Below are positions 50,179 to 58,599 of a stretch of DNA of 64,000 bases, piece by piece (within the stretch, counting starts at the first letter, position 1; each line of letters opens with the position of its first letter). The translations under genes and the position numbers were made by a program. The stretch is from Opitutales bacterium (GTDB taxonomy: Bacteria > Verrucomicrobiota > Verrucomicrobiia > Opitutales > Coraliomargaritaceae). A model generated the notes under the pieces. That model did not search any database and was not told where the DNA came from. It saw only the letters and a list, made by a program, of their open reading frames with translations. The stretch lies in NCBI GenBank assembly GCA_018607135.1, contig JABBCA010000082.1, positions 1 to 64,000 on the forward strand, written 5' to 3'.

Positions 50179-50802
50179 ATGTTCAAGAAAACCACAGATT
50201 GGACACTGAACGTAGGACAGGGTTTATCCCCAAGCACTCCTGCTTGGCGCTCTTTAGGTCGAGGCATAAAGCCACTCCTACAATTGGCGCTGGCAACATT
50301 GGCTCTAGCAACTCCGTTAAGTGCAAACTCCGCACTCGAAGATAACAGCCCGTTCCTTCCACCCGATCACAATAAGAAGCCAGTCGTCGCGCCCAAACCC
50401 GTTCAATCCAGCGGCCCTATTTCACGCGAAATTGAGTTCCGCGGTGTCGTTCAAATGAACAATGCCTACCAAGTCAGCGTTTTCGACAAAACCAATCTAA
50501 AGGGATATTGGATCCCTGTTGGGCAGGAAAAAGAAGGCATTAAAGTCTCCGCCTTCGATCCAAAATCCATGGGGGTGACCATTAATAAAAACGGCCGTAG
50601 CGAAAAACTTAGCATGATGGAGTCAACCGATAGTCCACTTCCAGTAGCCATATCGGCACCGCCTCCCAATCCAAATGCAAGTGCAAATAACGCAGCGCAG
50701 CCACAGCTTCCTGCAGGTCTACAAAACGCGACTAGGACCAACAATACCAACACCAACAAACGCATCATCCCAAGGCGTCGAGTCATTTTACCTAAGAAGT
50801 AA
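50179..50802 (+). CDS. GspC/PilP-like type II secretion protein
   Basis: 207 residues. A hydrophobic segment (LLQLALATLALATPLSA) precedes a Pro-rich linker, then a short beta domain REIEFRGVVQMNNAYQVSVFDKTN...GYWIPVGQEKEGIKV that resembles the HR/PilP domain of GspC. The tail is Asn/Thr-rich with a basic end. Located 6 bp after gspD, as the last gene of the operon, so an inner-membrane or periplasmic coupling role is likely, but the family assignment is inference. Confidence 0.65.
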   Translation: MFKKTTDWTLNVGQGLSPSTPAWRSLGRGIKPLLQLALATLALATPLSANSALEDNSPFLPPDHNKKPVVAPKPVQSSGPISREIEFRGVVQMNNAYQVSVFDKTNLKGYWIPVGQEKEGIKVSAFDPKSMGVTINKNGRSEKLSMMESTDSPLPVAISAPPPNPNASANNAAQPQLPAGLQNATRTNNTNTNKRIIPRRRVILPKK

Positions 50803-50829
50803 AGTCGAAGATGATTCAGCCCTTCGAAT

Positions 50830-51334
50830 CTAACGGCGGACAGGGCAGAGCATGTCGCTCCAACATGACACAAGACCATGGAGGGTCAGCCTCCCGGCCT
50901 GACCGCAGCGCACCTGAAGAATCGAATCGAAACTAAGCTAACGGCGGACATGGCAGAGCATGTCCCTCCAATATAACACGATACAATGGAGGGTCAGCCT
51001 CCGGCCTGACTGCAGTGCACCTGAAGAATCGAATCGAAACTAAGCTAACGGCGGACATGGCGGAGCATGTCCCTCCAATATGACACGATACAATGGAGGG
51101 TCAGCCTCCGGCCTGACCGCAGTGCACTCGAAGAGTCGAATCTAATCTGACGGCGGACATGGCGGAGCATGTCCCTCCAATATGACACTAAACCATGGAG
51201 GGTCAGCCTCCGGCCTGACCGCAGTGCACCTGAAGAGTCGAATCGAAACTAAGCTAACGGCGGACAGGGCAGAGCATGTCCCTCCAACATGACACGATAC
51301 AATGGAGGGTCAGCCTCCGGCCTGACCGCAGTGC
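50830..51334 (+). repeat. Five tandem ~107 bp BIME-like REP units
   Basis: Units begin near 50830, 50938, 51045, 51148 and 51255 with CTAACGGCGGACA (CTGACGG in unit 4). Each has hairpin 1 GGACATGGCRGAGCATGTCC, then CTCCA, a spacer of about 17-20 nt, then GGAGGGTCAGCCTCCGGCCTGACCGC (hairpin 2), and a linker ending GAATCGAAACTAAG. Hairpin 2 is preceded by GGAG; on the other strand hairpin 1 is also preceded by GGAG. So each unit holds two REPs in opposite orientation, with GGAG feet facing each other. Unit-to-unit identity is high, with a few changes. Confidence 0.92.
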
Positions 51335-51346
51335 CATAGGTCAACA

Positions 51347-51823
51347 TTAAGCATCATGCCACCATAGTGGCTCAAGCTCTCCTTGATACGCCCACTCATT
51401 AGAACGATCCACCAAGCCTGCTCTCACTGGATTCTCCCGCACATATTGCCACTTAGCAGAATAACTTTCACCTCTGCGTAGTTGAGTATCCCACACATCC
51501 CGTTGCCAAAAACCACGAACTCCAGAATTTTTAACAATACGATTCTTCCAGAAGCCCACCCATTTCCTAAACGGATGAGTTGGATAACTACCAGGCGAAC
51601 AAAAGAAATGAATATGGTCGGACATGATTACATATCGCCCAACTTTCCAAAACTCAGCGGTCTTCCACGCATCGACAATGTGCTCATGCATTTCAGGTGT
51701 AGCTAAAAGCTTAGCCCGAGCTTTCGTGCAAACCGTAGCAAATACTATAACTGATTGATTACCCTTCTCATGAGAAACCCAATGCGCAGGTCGCTTACGT
51801 TTCGGAAGTGAATCCATTGCCAT
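51347..51823 (-). CDS. REP-associated tyrosine transposase (RAYT, Y1_Tnp family)
   Basis: Single-strand DNA endonuclease related to IS200/IS605 TnpA, about 159 residues from ATG 51823 (51817 also possible). HUH motif in VGRYVIMSDHIHFFCSPG, conserved FRKWVGFWKNRI, and the catalytic tyrosine region SAKWQYVRENPVRAGLV, the most recognisable RAYT signature. WQRDVWDTQLRRGE precedes it. RAYTs are thought to be domesticated and to mobilise REP elements. It is flanked by seven REP-pair units, five downstream on its coding strand and two upstream. The ORF-track start extends through a repeat unit and is rejected. Confidence 0.92.
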   Translation of the reverse strand: MAMDSLPKRKRPAHWVSHEKGNQSVIVFATVCTKARAKLLATPEMHEHIVDAWKTAEFWKVGRYVIMSDHIHFFCSPGSYPTHPFRKWVGFWKNRIVKNSGVRGFWQRDVWDTQLRRGESYSAKWQYVRENPVRAGLVDRSNEWAYQGELEPLWWHDA

Positions 51824-51871
51824 AAGATGTAGCTTAAAATGGATTCCATCAAGGTGAATCCCTAGCACCCT

Positions 51872-52043
51872 GTGGTCAGGGCAGAGCATGCCCCTCCAAT
51901 CAGACCACCGATCAAAGGAGGGGCAGCCTCCGGCCTGACCGCGGTGCCATACTAGCCCTCGCCACCAAACGGCGGACAGGGCGAAGCATGTCCCTCTAGG
52001 CAACTAAAAATGGAGGGGCAGCGACCGCTGCCTGATCACCGCC
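51872..52043 (+). repeat. Two diverged REP-pair units upstream of the RAYT
   Basis: Unit 6 (51872-51948): GTGGTCAGGGCAGAGCATGCC...GGAGGGGCAGCCTCCGGCCTGACC. Unit 7 (51968-52043): AACGGCGGACAGGGCGAAGCATGTCCCT...GGAGGGGCAGCGACCGCTGCC. Same overall design as the tandem array but more divergent; unit 7's second hairpin has a changed stem. They flank the RAYT on the side of its start. Confidence 0.85.
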
Positions 52044-52061
52044 AATCCAAAGTCATCAAAC

Positions 52062-52097
52062 AAAAAAAAAGCCCCGCAGTTTCCTGCGGGACTTTTG
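52062..52097 (-). terminator. Intrinsic terminator after rpsA
   Basis: CCCGCAG/CTGCGGG 7-bp stem with a 4-nt loop, flanked by an A-run on the left and ACTTTT on the right. On the minus strand, the stem is followed by the T-run (nine A on the plus strand). It lies about 25 bp after the rpsA stop. Confidence 0.85.
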
Positions 52098-52120
52098 TAT
52101 AATGATTTGGTAAACGAGGT

Positions 52121-53779
<1,659 letters not shown>

Positions 53780-53954
53780 TGTATGTAATGTGCTGGCGCC
53801 GAAGCGACAGCTGGGTTGGATGTTCTTGTTGATTCCCCATGTCAGAATGACACGTCCAGAGACATCTATCACTGGGAGGAACGCGGGAAACTAGGTCAAC
53901 GCCCCCATCCTGCAAGCCTAAAATGCTGATAATACGGGGGTTTGCAGCCCATCC

Positions 53955-54095
53955 ATCTGAATCTGACTCTGGATCAAAACGTCGTTTATGTCCCTTTTCT
54001 CTAAATAAGCGGGCGGATCTCCGTATCCCCACAAGTCAGTCGAGAACAAGCGTCCCATCCCAGGTTTCAGATTACGATTAGGAGTCAGATTGAGC
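53955..54095. repeat. Word-array pair between rpsA and trmL
   Basis: Right part CAGATTACGATTAGGAGTCA...GATT (54069-54091) combines the exact arm words seen at 16986 (AGATTACGATTAGGAG) and 18295 (GAGTCAGATT). Left part CATCTGAATCTGACTCTGG (53955-53973) contains AATCTGACTC, an inverted match to GAGTCAGATT. Separation about 112 nt. Lies in the region upstream of rpsA and downstream of trmL. Confidence 0.7.
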
Positions 54096-54109
54096 CCGCC
54101 CTCTGAAAA

Positions 54110-54571
54110 CTATACACTCAACTCAATCTGCCGAATCGCCTCATACGCGGCAATCCCCACCGATGTCGCCAAATTCAAGGAACGCATCTCGGTGTTTTTA
54201 TGCGGAATGGTCAATCGCTGGCCATCAAGTTGCGCATGGAGCCAATCTGGCACACCATGGCCTTCACTACCAAACACCAGTCCGTCGCCATCGGCAAATT
54301 CCACATCCCAATAAACATGATTCGCCTTGGTAGTGAAAAGCCACAGGCGTTCTGGACGATGCTCACTAGCCAAAAAAGCATCCCAATCATCATGATGATG
54401 CACGTCCAAAGAATGCCAATAGTCCATACCGCTACGTTTTAAATGCTTATCAGTGATAGTAAACCCAAGCGGGTGAATCAAATGCAAGCGCGATTCCGTA
54501 ATCGCACAAAGACGACCAATATTTCCCGTGTTTTGCGGAATTTCTGGATTGAATAAAACGATATGAAGCAT
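54110..54571 (-). CDS. trmL: tRNA (cytidine(34)-2'-O)-methyltransferase TrmL
   Basis: SPOUT-class methyltransferase that 2'-O-methylates the wobble base of tRNA-Leu isoacceptors. 153 residues, family length. N-terminal MLHIVLFNPEIPQNTGNIGRLCA, HPLGFTITDKHLKRSGMDYW, then GLVFGSEGHGVP (knot/SAM loop) and IPHKNTEMRSLNLATSVGIAAYEA. A word array begins 8 bp upstream of its start codon, occupying the usual ribosome-site position. Confidence 0.95.
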   Translation of the reverse strand: MLHIVLFNPEIPQNTGNIGRLCAITESRLHLIHPLGFTITDKHLKRSGMDYWHSLDVHHHDDWDAFLASEHRPERLWLFTTKANHVYWDVEFADGDGLVFGSEGHGVPDWLHAQLDGQRLTIPHKNTEMRSLNLATSVGIAAYEAIRQIELSV

Positions 54572-54578
54572 TGCGGAA

Positions 54579-54740
54579 AACGTTGAACATCCAACTTAGA
54601 ACGTCCAACTCAGAATGAGATTAATGACTAGAAAACGTAAGGTGCCTTCTTCAAGAGCTGCGATTTACCATGTCCTGGTCGCACCCAAGACACCCACAAA
54701 ATTCACCATTCGATGTTGGACGTTGACCGTTCGACGTTCC
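54579..54740. repeat. Inverted word-array pair between trmL and dgkA
   Basis: Left arm AACGTTGAACATCCAACTTA...GAACGTCCAACTCAGAATG (54579-54616). Right arm TTCACCATTCGATGTTGGAC...GTTGACCGTTCGACGTTC (54702-54739). Core inverted match AACGTCCAAC (54600-54609) to GTTGGACGTT (54715-54724). Words AACGTT, GAACAT and CCAAC recur with small changes. The middle ~85 nt shows no gene. Confidence 0.75.
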
Positions 54741-54749
54741 CCCGCCCGC

Positions 54750-55151
54750 CTACCCGAACCACTGGCCCCAATTCACCACGATCACCGATACCCAGCAAAT
54801 CAGGCAGTTCAATAAACTGACTAAGACCGCCGCACTGCCAGCATCTTTCGCACGCTTAGCAAGTGGGCGATTTCGTAACGAAATATCATCCACAACAGCT
54901 TCAATTGCCGAATTCAACAACTCCACTATGAGCACCAGTAAGATACTAGCCACTAAGATGACGTGTTGCACTAAAGGCACGTTGAGAAAAAAGGAAGCGG
55001 GCACTAAGACTGCTGCAAGTATCGTCTCCTGGCGAAACGCCGCTTCGTGCTTCAAGGTCGCAAAAATGCCCTCCATTGAGTAGAAAAAGGACTTATAGAC
55101 GCGCTTGATGCCTCTATTCTTATGAACTGTCGGATCTGGCTCGGTCTCCAT
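54750..55151 (-). CDS. dgkA: Diacylglycerol kinase (DgkA family)
   Basis: 133 residues with three membrane helices (ILAAVLVPASFFLNVP, HVILVASILLVLIVELLNSAIE, GSAAVLVSLLNCLICWVSVIVV). The active-site signature ELLNSAIEAVVDD and KDAGSAAVLVS mark the small integral-membrane DGK/undecaprenol kinase family. It phosphorylates diacylglycerol (or undecaprenol) for recycling of lipid carriers. Ends 10 bp before a word array. Confidence 0.95.
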   Translation of the reverse strand: METEPDPTVHKNRGIKRVYKSFFYSMEGIFATLKHEAAFRQETILAAVLVPASFFLNVPLVQHVILVASILLVLIVELLNSAIEAVVDDISLRNRPLAKRAKDAGSAAVLVSLLNCLICWVSVIVVNWGQWFG

Positions 55152-55212
55152 AATAAACTACACGGTTGATAACTGTGCCAATGGTGCGAAATGTCGAACC
55201 TCGTTTTGTAAT

Positions 55213-55335
55213 AATTAGGAGAAGTCGGTAGTGAGGAGTGGGTAGTGAACAGTTACTACCATAATACATACACACATCATCAATCTATCCACTACCCACT
55301 ATTTACTTTCCACTCCTTAGTGTTCAACGTTCTCC
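55213..55335. repeat. Inverted word-array pair upstream of polA
   Basis: Left arm TTAGGAGAAGTCGGTAGTGA...GGAGTGGGTAGTGAACAG (55216-55252). Right arm TCCACTACCCACTATTTACT...CCACTCCTTAGTGTTCAACG...CTCC (55288-55334). Core match GTGGGTAGTG (55238-55247) to CACTACCCAC (55290-55299). The right arm also ends in GTTCAACGTT words, as at 54579. It ends 4 bp before the polA start codon. Confidence 0.75.
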
Positions 55336-55338
55336 TAT

Positions 55339-58134
55339 ATGTCAAAAAAGCTCTATCTACTCGACGGCATGGCACTCGCCTATCGAGCACACTTTGCACT
55401 CATCCGTAGCCCGATTTATACCTCAAAGGGGTTCAACACTTCGGCTATTTTCGGCTTCACCAGCACGCTGATCGAACTGATCAGCAATCAAAAGCCGAGC
55501 CACTTAGCTGTTGTGTTTGACACCTCTGCACCCACAGAACGGCACCGCATTTTCCCCGAATACAAAGCACAGCGCGAGGCCATGCCGGAAGACCTCTCGG
55601 CAGCGATGCCACACCTCGACCGCGTCGCTAAGGCTTTTGGTATTCCTGTAATCAAGATGGACGGCTACGAGGCAGACGACATTATTGGCACCCTCGCCCA
55701 CCGCGCTGAGGCTGACGGGTTTGACGAGATCTTCATGGTCACCCCTGACAAAGACTTTGGCCAGCTGGTCACAGAAAAGATCAAAATGTATCGCCCTTCC
55801 CGCAAGGGTGATGGCGCTGAAATCTGGGGTGTTTCCGAAATCAAAGAAAAATGGGGCATCGCCCGCGTCGATCAAGTGATCGATATGCTCGGCCTCTGTG
55901 GCGACGTTTCGGACAACATTCCGGGCGTGCCTGGCATCGGCCCAAAGACTGCCGAAAAGCTACTTGCCGCTTACGACACCGTCGAAGGTATCCTCGAAAA
56001 TACCGATAAACTGAAAGGTAAGCAACAGGAGCGCATGATTGAGCACGCAGACAATGCGCGGCTCTCCAAGAAGCTCGCCACCATTCAACTTGATGTGCCG
56101 ATTAAAGCTGACTGGGACAGCATCCAACTCGACGCACCCGACCCAGAAAAGCTCGTGCCGATCTTTGCCGAATTTGAATTCCGCACACTTGGTAAGCGTA
56201 TCTTTGGTAACGATTTCTCAGTCCAAGAAGCCGCAACGGATCTCGTGCTCATGCGCGAAGACGACGAAAAATCGAATACGGGCAAAGCAGCTGAATCCGA
56301 TCAGCTCGACCTCATTCCCCAGGTCAGTTTCAAAAAACTTAGCGACGTGAAAGTAAACTACCGTATCGCACACGATACCGACTCGCTCGTCACACTCATC
56401 AGTGAACTCAAAGCCGCTGGCATCTTTGCCTTCGACACCGAGACCACCTCGCTGAACCCACGCCGAGCAGAGCTGGTCGGTATCTCTTTCAGCACCAAGC
56501 CAAAGACAGGTTGGTTCGTGCCCACTCAAAACGATGTCACGCCTATTGAGGCACTGCGCCCCATCTTTGCAGACACGGCACTCACCAAGATTGGGCATAA
56601 CTTGAAGTTCGACCTCTCTATACTTGCCGAGCAAAACGTGCCCGTCGCAGGCACCTGCTACGATACCATGATCGCACATGCGCTCATTGACCCCGAGCAG
56701 CGTCACAACCTCGACACACTTTCCGAAGACTACCTTCACTATTCACCCATTCGATATACCGAGCTACTGCCCGACGCAAAGAAAGGCGAAGATATCGACT
56801 ATTCCAACGTGGAGCCCAAAGCACTCGCGAATTACGCCACAGAGGACGCCGACATTGCCCTACAGCTTTGGCAGACCTTCGAACCCAAACTCGAAGAAAG
56901 CGGCCAAGCCAAAGTTTTCTATGAAATCGAAACACCACTGCTCCCCGTTCTTGCAACCATCGAACGCGAGGGCATCCGCATGGACGAATCCGTGCTCGCG
57001 GAAACGGGCGCCTACCTCGTCGATCACATTGAGAAATTACACGCCTCAATTTCAAAAACCGCAGGGCGCGAATTCAACCTCAATTCTCCCAAGCAACTCG
57101 GCGAAGTGCTTTTCGACGAACTTAAACTCATCGAGAAACCAAAGAAAACCAAAACCGGTCAATATGCAACTAACGAGCAAGTGCTCTCATCGCTCGCACC
57201 GAAGCACCCGATCGTCGCCAACATCTTAGAGTATCGTCAACTGACCAAACTTAAGAGCACTTACATCGACGCTCTTCCCAATTCAGTCGATCCAAAAACA
57301 GGACGCGTGCATACCCACTATGGCCAAGTGCAAACATCCACAGGCCGACTTTCATCCAACGATCCGAACTTGCAGAACATTCCCGTCCGCAGCGAACAAG
57401 GTCGCCAAATTCGCAAAGCCTTTGTGCCGCGCGAAGGTTGGAAACTCCTTGCCGCGGACTACTCGCAAATCGAGCTACGTATACTCGCTGCACTCACAAA
57501 CGACGAAGGCTTATTAACTGCTTTCCAAGAGGGCCGCGACATCCACACTGCCACCGCTGCAAAAATCTTTGATGTAGAACTCGACGCAGTCGACCGCAAC
57601 CAACGTAGCACTGCCAAGATGGTCAACTTTGGTATTCCATATGGTATTTCTGCCTTTGGTCTCGCGCAACGCCTCGGCACCATCTCACGCACCGAAGCCC
57701 AAGAAATCATCGATAGCTATTTTGCGCAGTTCCCAGGCATTCCAGGATACATGGAACGCATGAAAGAAGGTGCTAAAGAGAAAGGCTATGTGGAAACGAT
57801 TACTGGGCGCCGCCGATATTTGAATGACATCCATTCACGTAATGGCACCATACGCGCAGGCGCGGAGCGAAATGCCATAAATATGCCAATCCAAGGCACC
57901 GCAGCAGACATGATAAAGATCGCCATGGTGCGTATCCAAAAATCAATTACAGAAAAGAATCTCAACACTCGCATGCTGTTACAAGTGCATGACGAGCTCG
58001 TCTTCGACCTAGACCCTTCAGAAGAGGCCATCGTCCGCGAGCTCATCACTGAAGGTATGCAAAATGCCCTTAAACTCGACGCACCGATTGAAATTGAGAT
58101 CGGCACCGGCAATAACTGGCTAGAAGCCCACTAA
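55339..58134 (+). CDS. polA: DNA polymerase I
   Basis: 931 residues, full-length enzyme for replication gap filling and repair. 5' nuclease at the N-terminus (LLDGMALAYRAHFAL, AVVFDTSAPTERH, DNIPGVPGIGPKTAEKLL). The 3'-5' exonuclease appears intact near residue 370-500: FDTETTSLNP, GHNLKFDLS, YATEDADIA. Polymerase motifs: A AADYSQIELRILA, B RNQRSTAKMVNFGIPYGISA, C LLQVHDELVFDLD. All catalytic residues are visible. The start lies directly after a word array with no Shine-Dalgarno. Confidence 0.97.
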   Translation: MSKKLYLLDGMALAYRAHFALIRSPIYTSKGFNTSAIFGFTSTLIELISNQKPSHLAVVFDTSAPTERHRIFPEYKAQREAMPEDLSAAMPHLDRVAKAFGIPVIKMDGYEADDIIGTLAHRAEADGFDEIFMVTPDKDFGQLVTEKIKMYRPSRKGDGAEIWGVSEIKEKWGIARVDQVIDMLGLCGDVSDNIPGVPGIGPKTAEKLLAAYDTVEGILENTDKLKGKQQERMIEHADNARLSKKLATIQLDVPIKADWDSIQLDAPDPEKLVPIFAEFEFRTLGKRIFGNDFSVQEAATDLVLMREDDEKSNTGKAAESDQLDLIPQVSFKKLSDVKVNYRIAHDTDSLVTLISELKAAGIFAFDTETTSLNPRRAELVGISFSTKPKTGWFVPTQNDVTPIEALRPIFADTALTKIGHNLKFDLSILAEQNVPVAGTCYDTMIAHALIDPEQRHNLDTLSEDYLHYSPIRYTELLPDAKKGEDIDYSNVEPKALANYATEDADIALQLWQTFEPKLEESGQAKVFYEIETPLLPVLATIEREGIRMDESVLAETGAYLVDHIEKLHASISKTAGREFNLNSPKQLGEVLFDELKLIEKPKKTKTGQYATNEQVLSSLAPKHPIVANILEYRQLTKLKSTYIDALPNSVDPKTGRVHTHYGQVQTSTGRLSSNDPNLQNIPVRSEQGRQIRKAFVPREGWKLLAADYSQIELRILAALTNDEGLLTAFQEGRDIHTATAAKIFDVELDAVDRNQRSTAKMVNFGIPYGISAFGLAQRLGTISRTEAQEIIDSYFAQFPGIPGYMERMKEGAKEKGYVETITGRRRYLNDIHSRNGTIRAGAERNAINMPIQGTAADMIKIAMVRIQKSITEKNLNTRMLLQVHDELVFDLDPSEEAIVRELITEGMQNALKLDAPIEIEIGTGNNWLEAH

Positions 58135-58135
58135 G

Positions 58136-58438
58136 ATGAACGAACTACGCACTAAAGCATGGATCGGCGACGCAGTGCTCGCCCTCTTCGCCCGTGAGTG
58201 GATTTTAAAACAGTCCGATATCACCTCCGAGAGACGGGCCGAGGTGTTTATTCAAATGACTTCAAACAAATTTCTATCCTCACTTGGAGAACCCACAGCT
58301 ATGGAGGCTGAAATTGGCACGCGCTATGAAGCCGAAGGGCTCGATGCCGCATTCGAATTTATTGAGAAAAAATTCATCCCTATTTTTCAGAAACAACGTA
58401 AGAATCAGCGTAAGCCCGGTAGTTATCGAAGAAAGTAA
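58136..58438 (+). CDS. RNase III-domain (Mini-III-like) protein
   Basis: 100 residues, one base after the polA stop. WIGDAVLALFAREWILKQ matches the catalytic-helix signature of RNase III (LGDAVLEL) as in Mini-ribonuclease III, which trims 23S rRNA in Firmicutes. Mini-III usually starts with LAYLGDAV preceded by more sequence; here the motif lies at residue 10, so it may be a shortened version. SNKFLSSLGEPTAM is compatible with the second helix. A basic tail ends it. Role in rRNA processing is inference. Confidence 0.75.
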   Translation: MNELRTKAWIGDAVLALFAREWILKQSDITSERRAEVFIQMTSNKFLSSLGEPTAMEAEIGTRYEAEGLDAAFEFIEKKFIPIFQKQRKNQRKPGSYRRK

Positions 58439-58599
58439 TCAGCTTAATTTTGTAGTAGCGACACTCATAGCCAGCCGTCATTCTACATTCTAGGGATCTC
58501 AATGAGAAGAACCTTGTCTACATCGCACCGAAACCAGCGACACTACCTTTAGCCCAATCCAACTTGACCCTCACCAGCTAGCACCGACACTCTGTTACC

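Noticed and set aside
50830-51334. Regular ~107 bp repeat array as a CRISPR
   Set aside because: The whole unit is repeated, including the part that would be the spacer; there are no unique spacers, and no cas genes. Paired hairpins and the adjacent RAYT fit REP/BIME instead.
54615-54815. 66-codon ORF between trmL and dgkA
   Set aside because: Covers the core and right arm of a word-array element and the dgkA end; no coding features.
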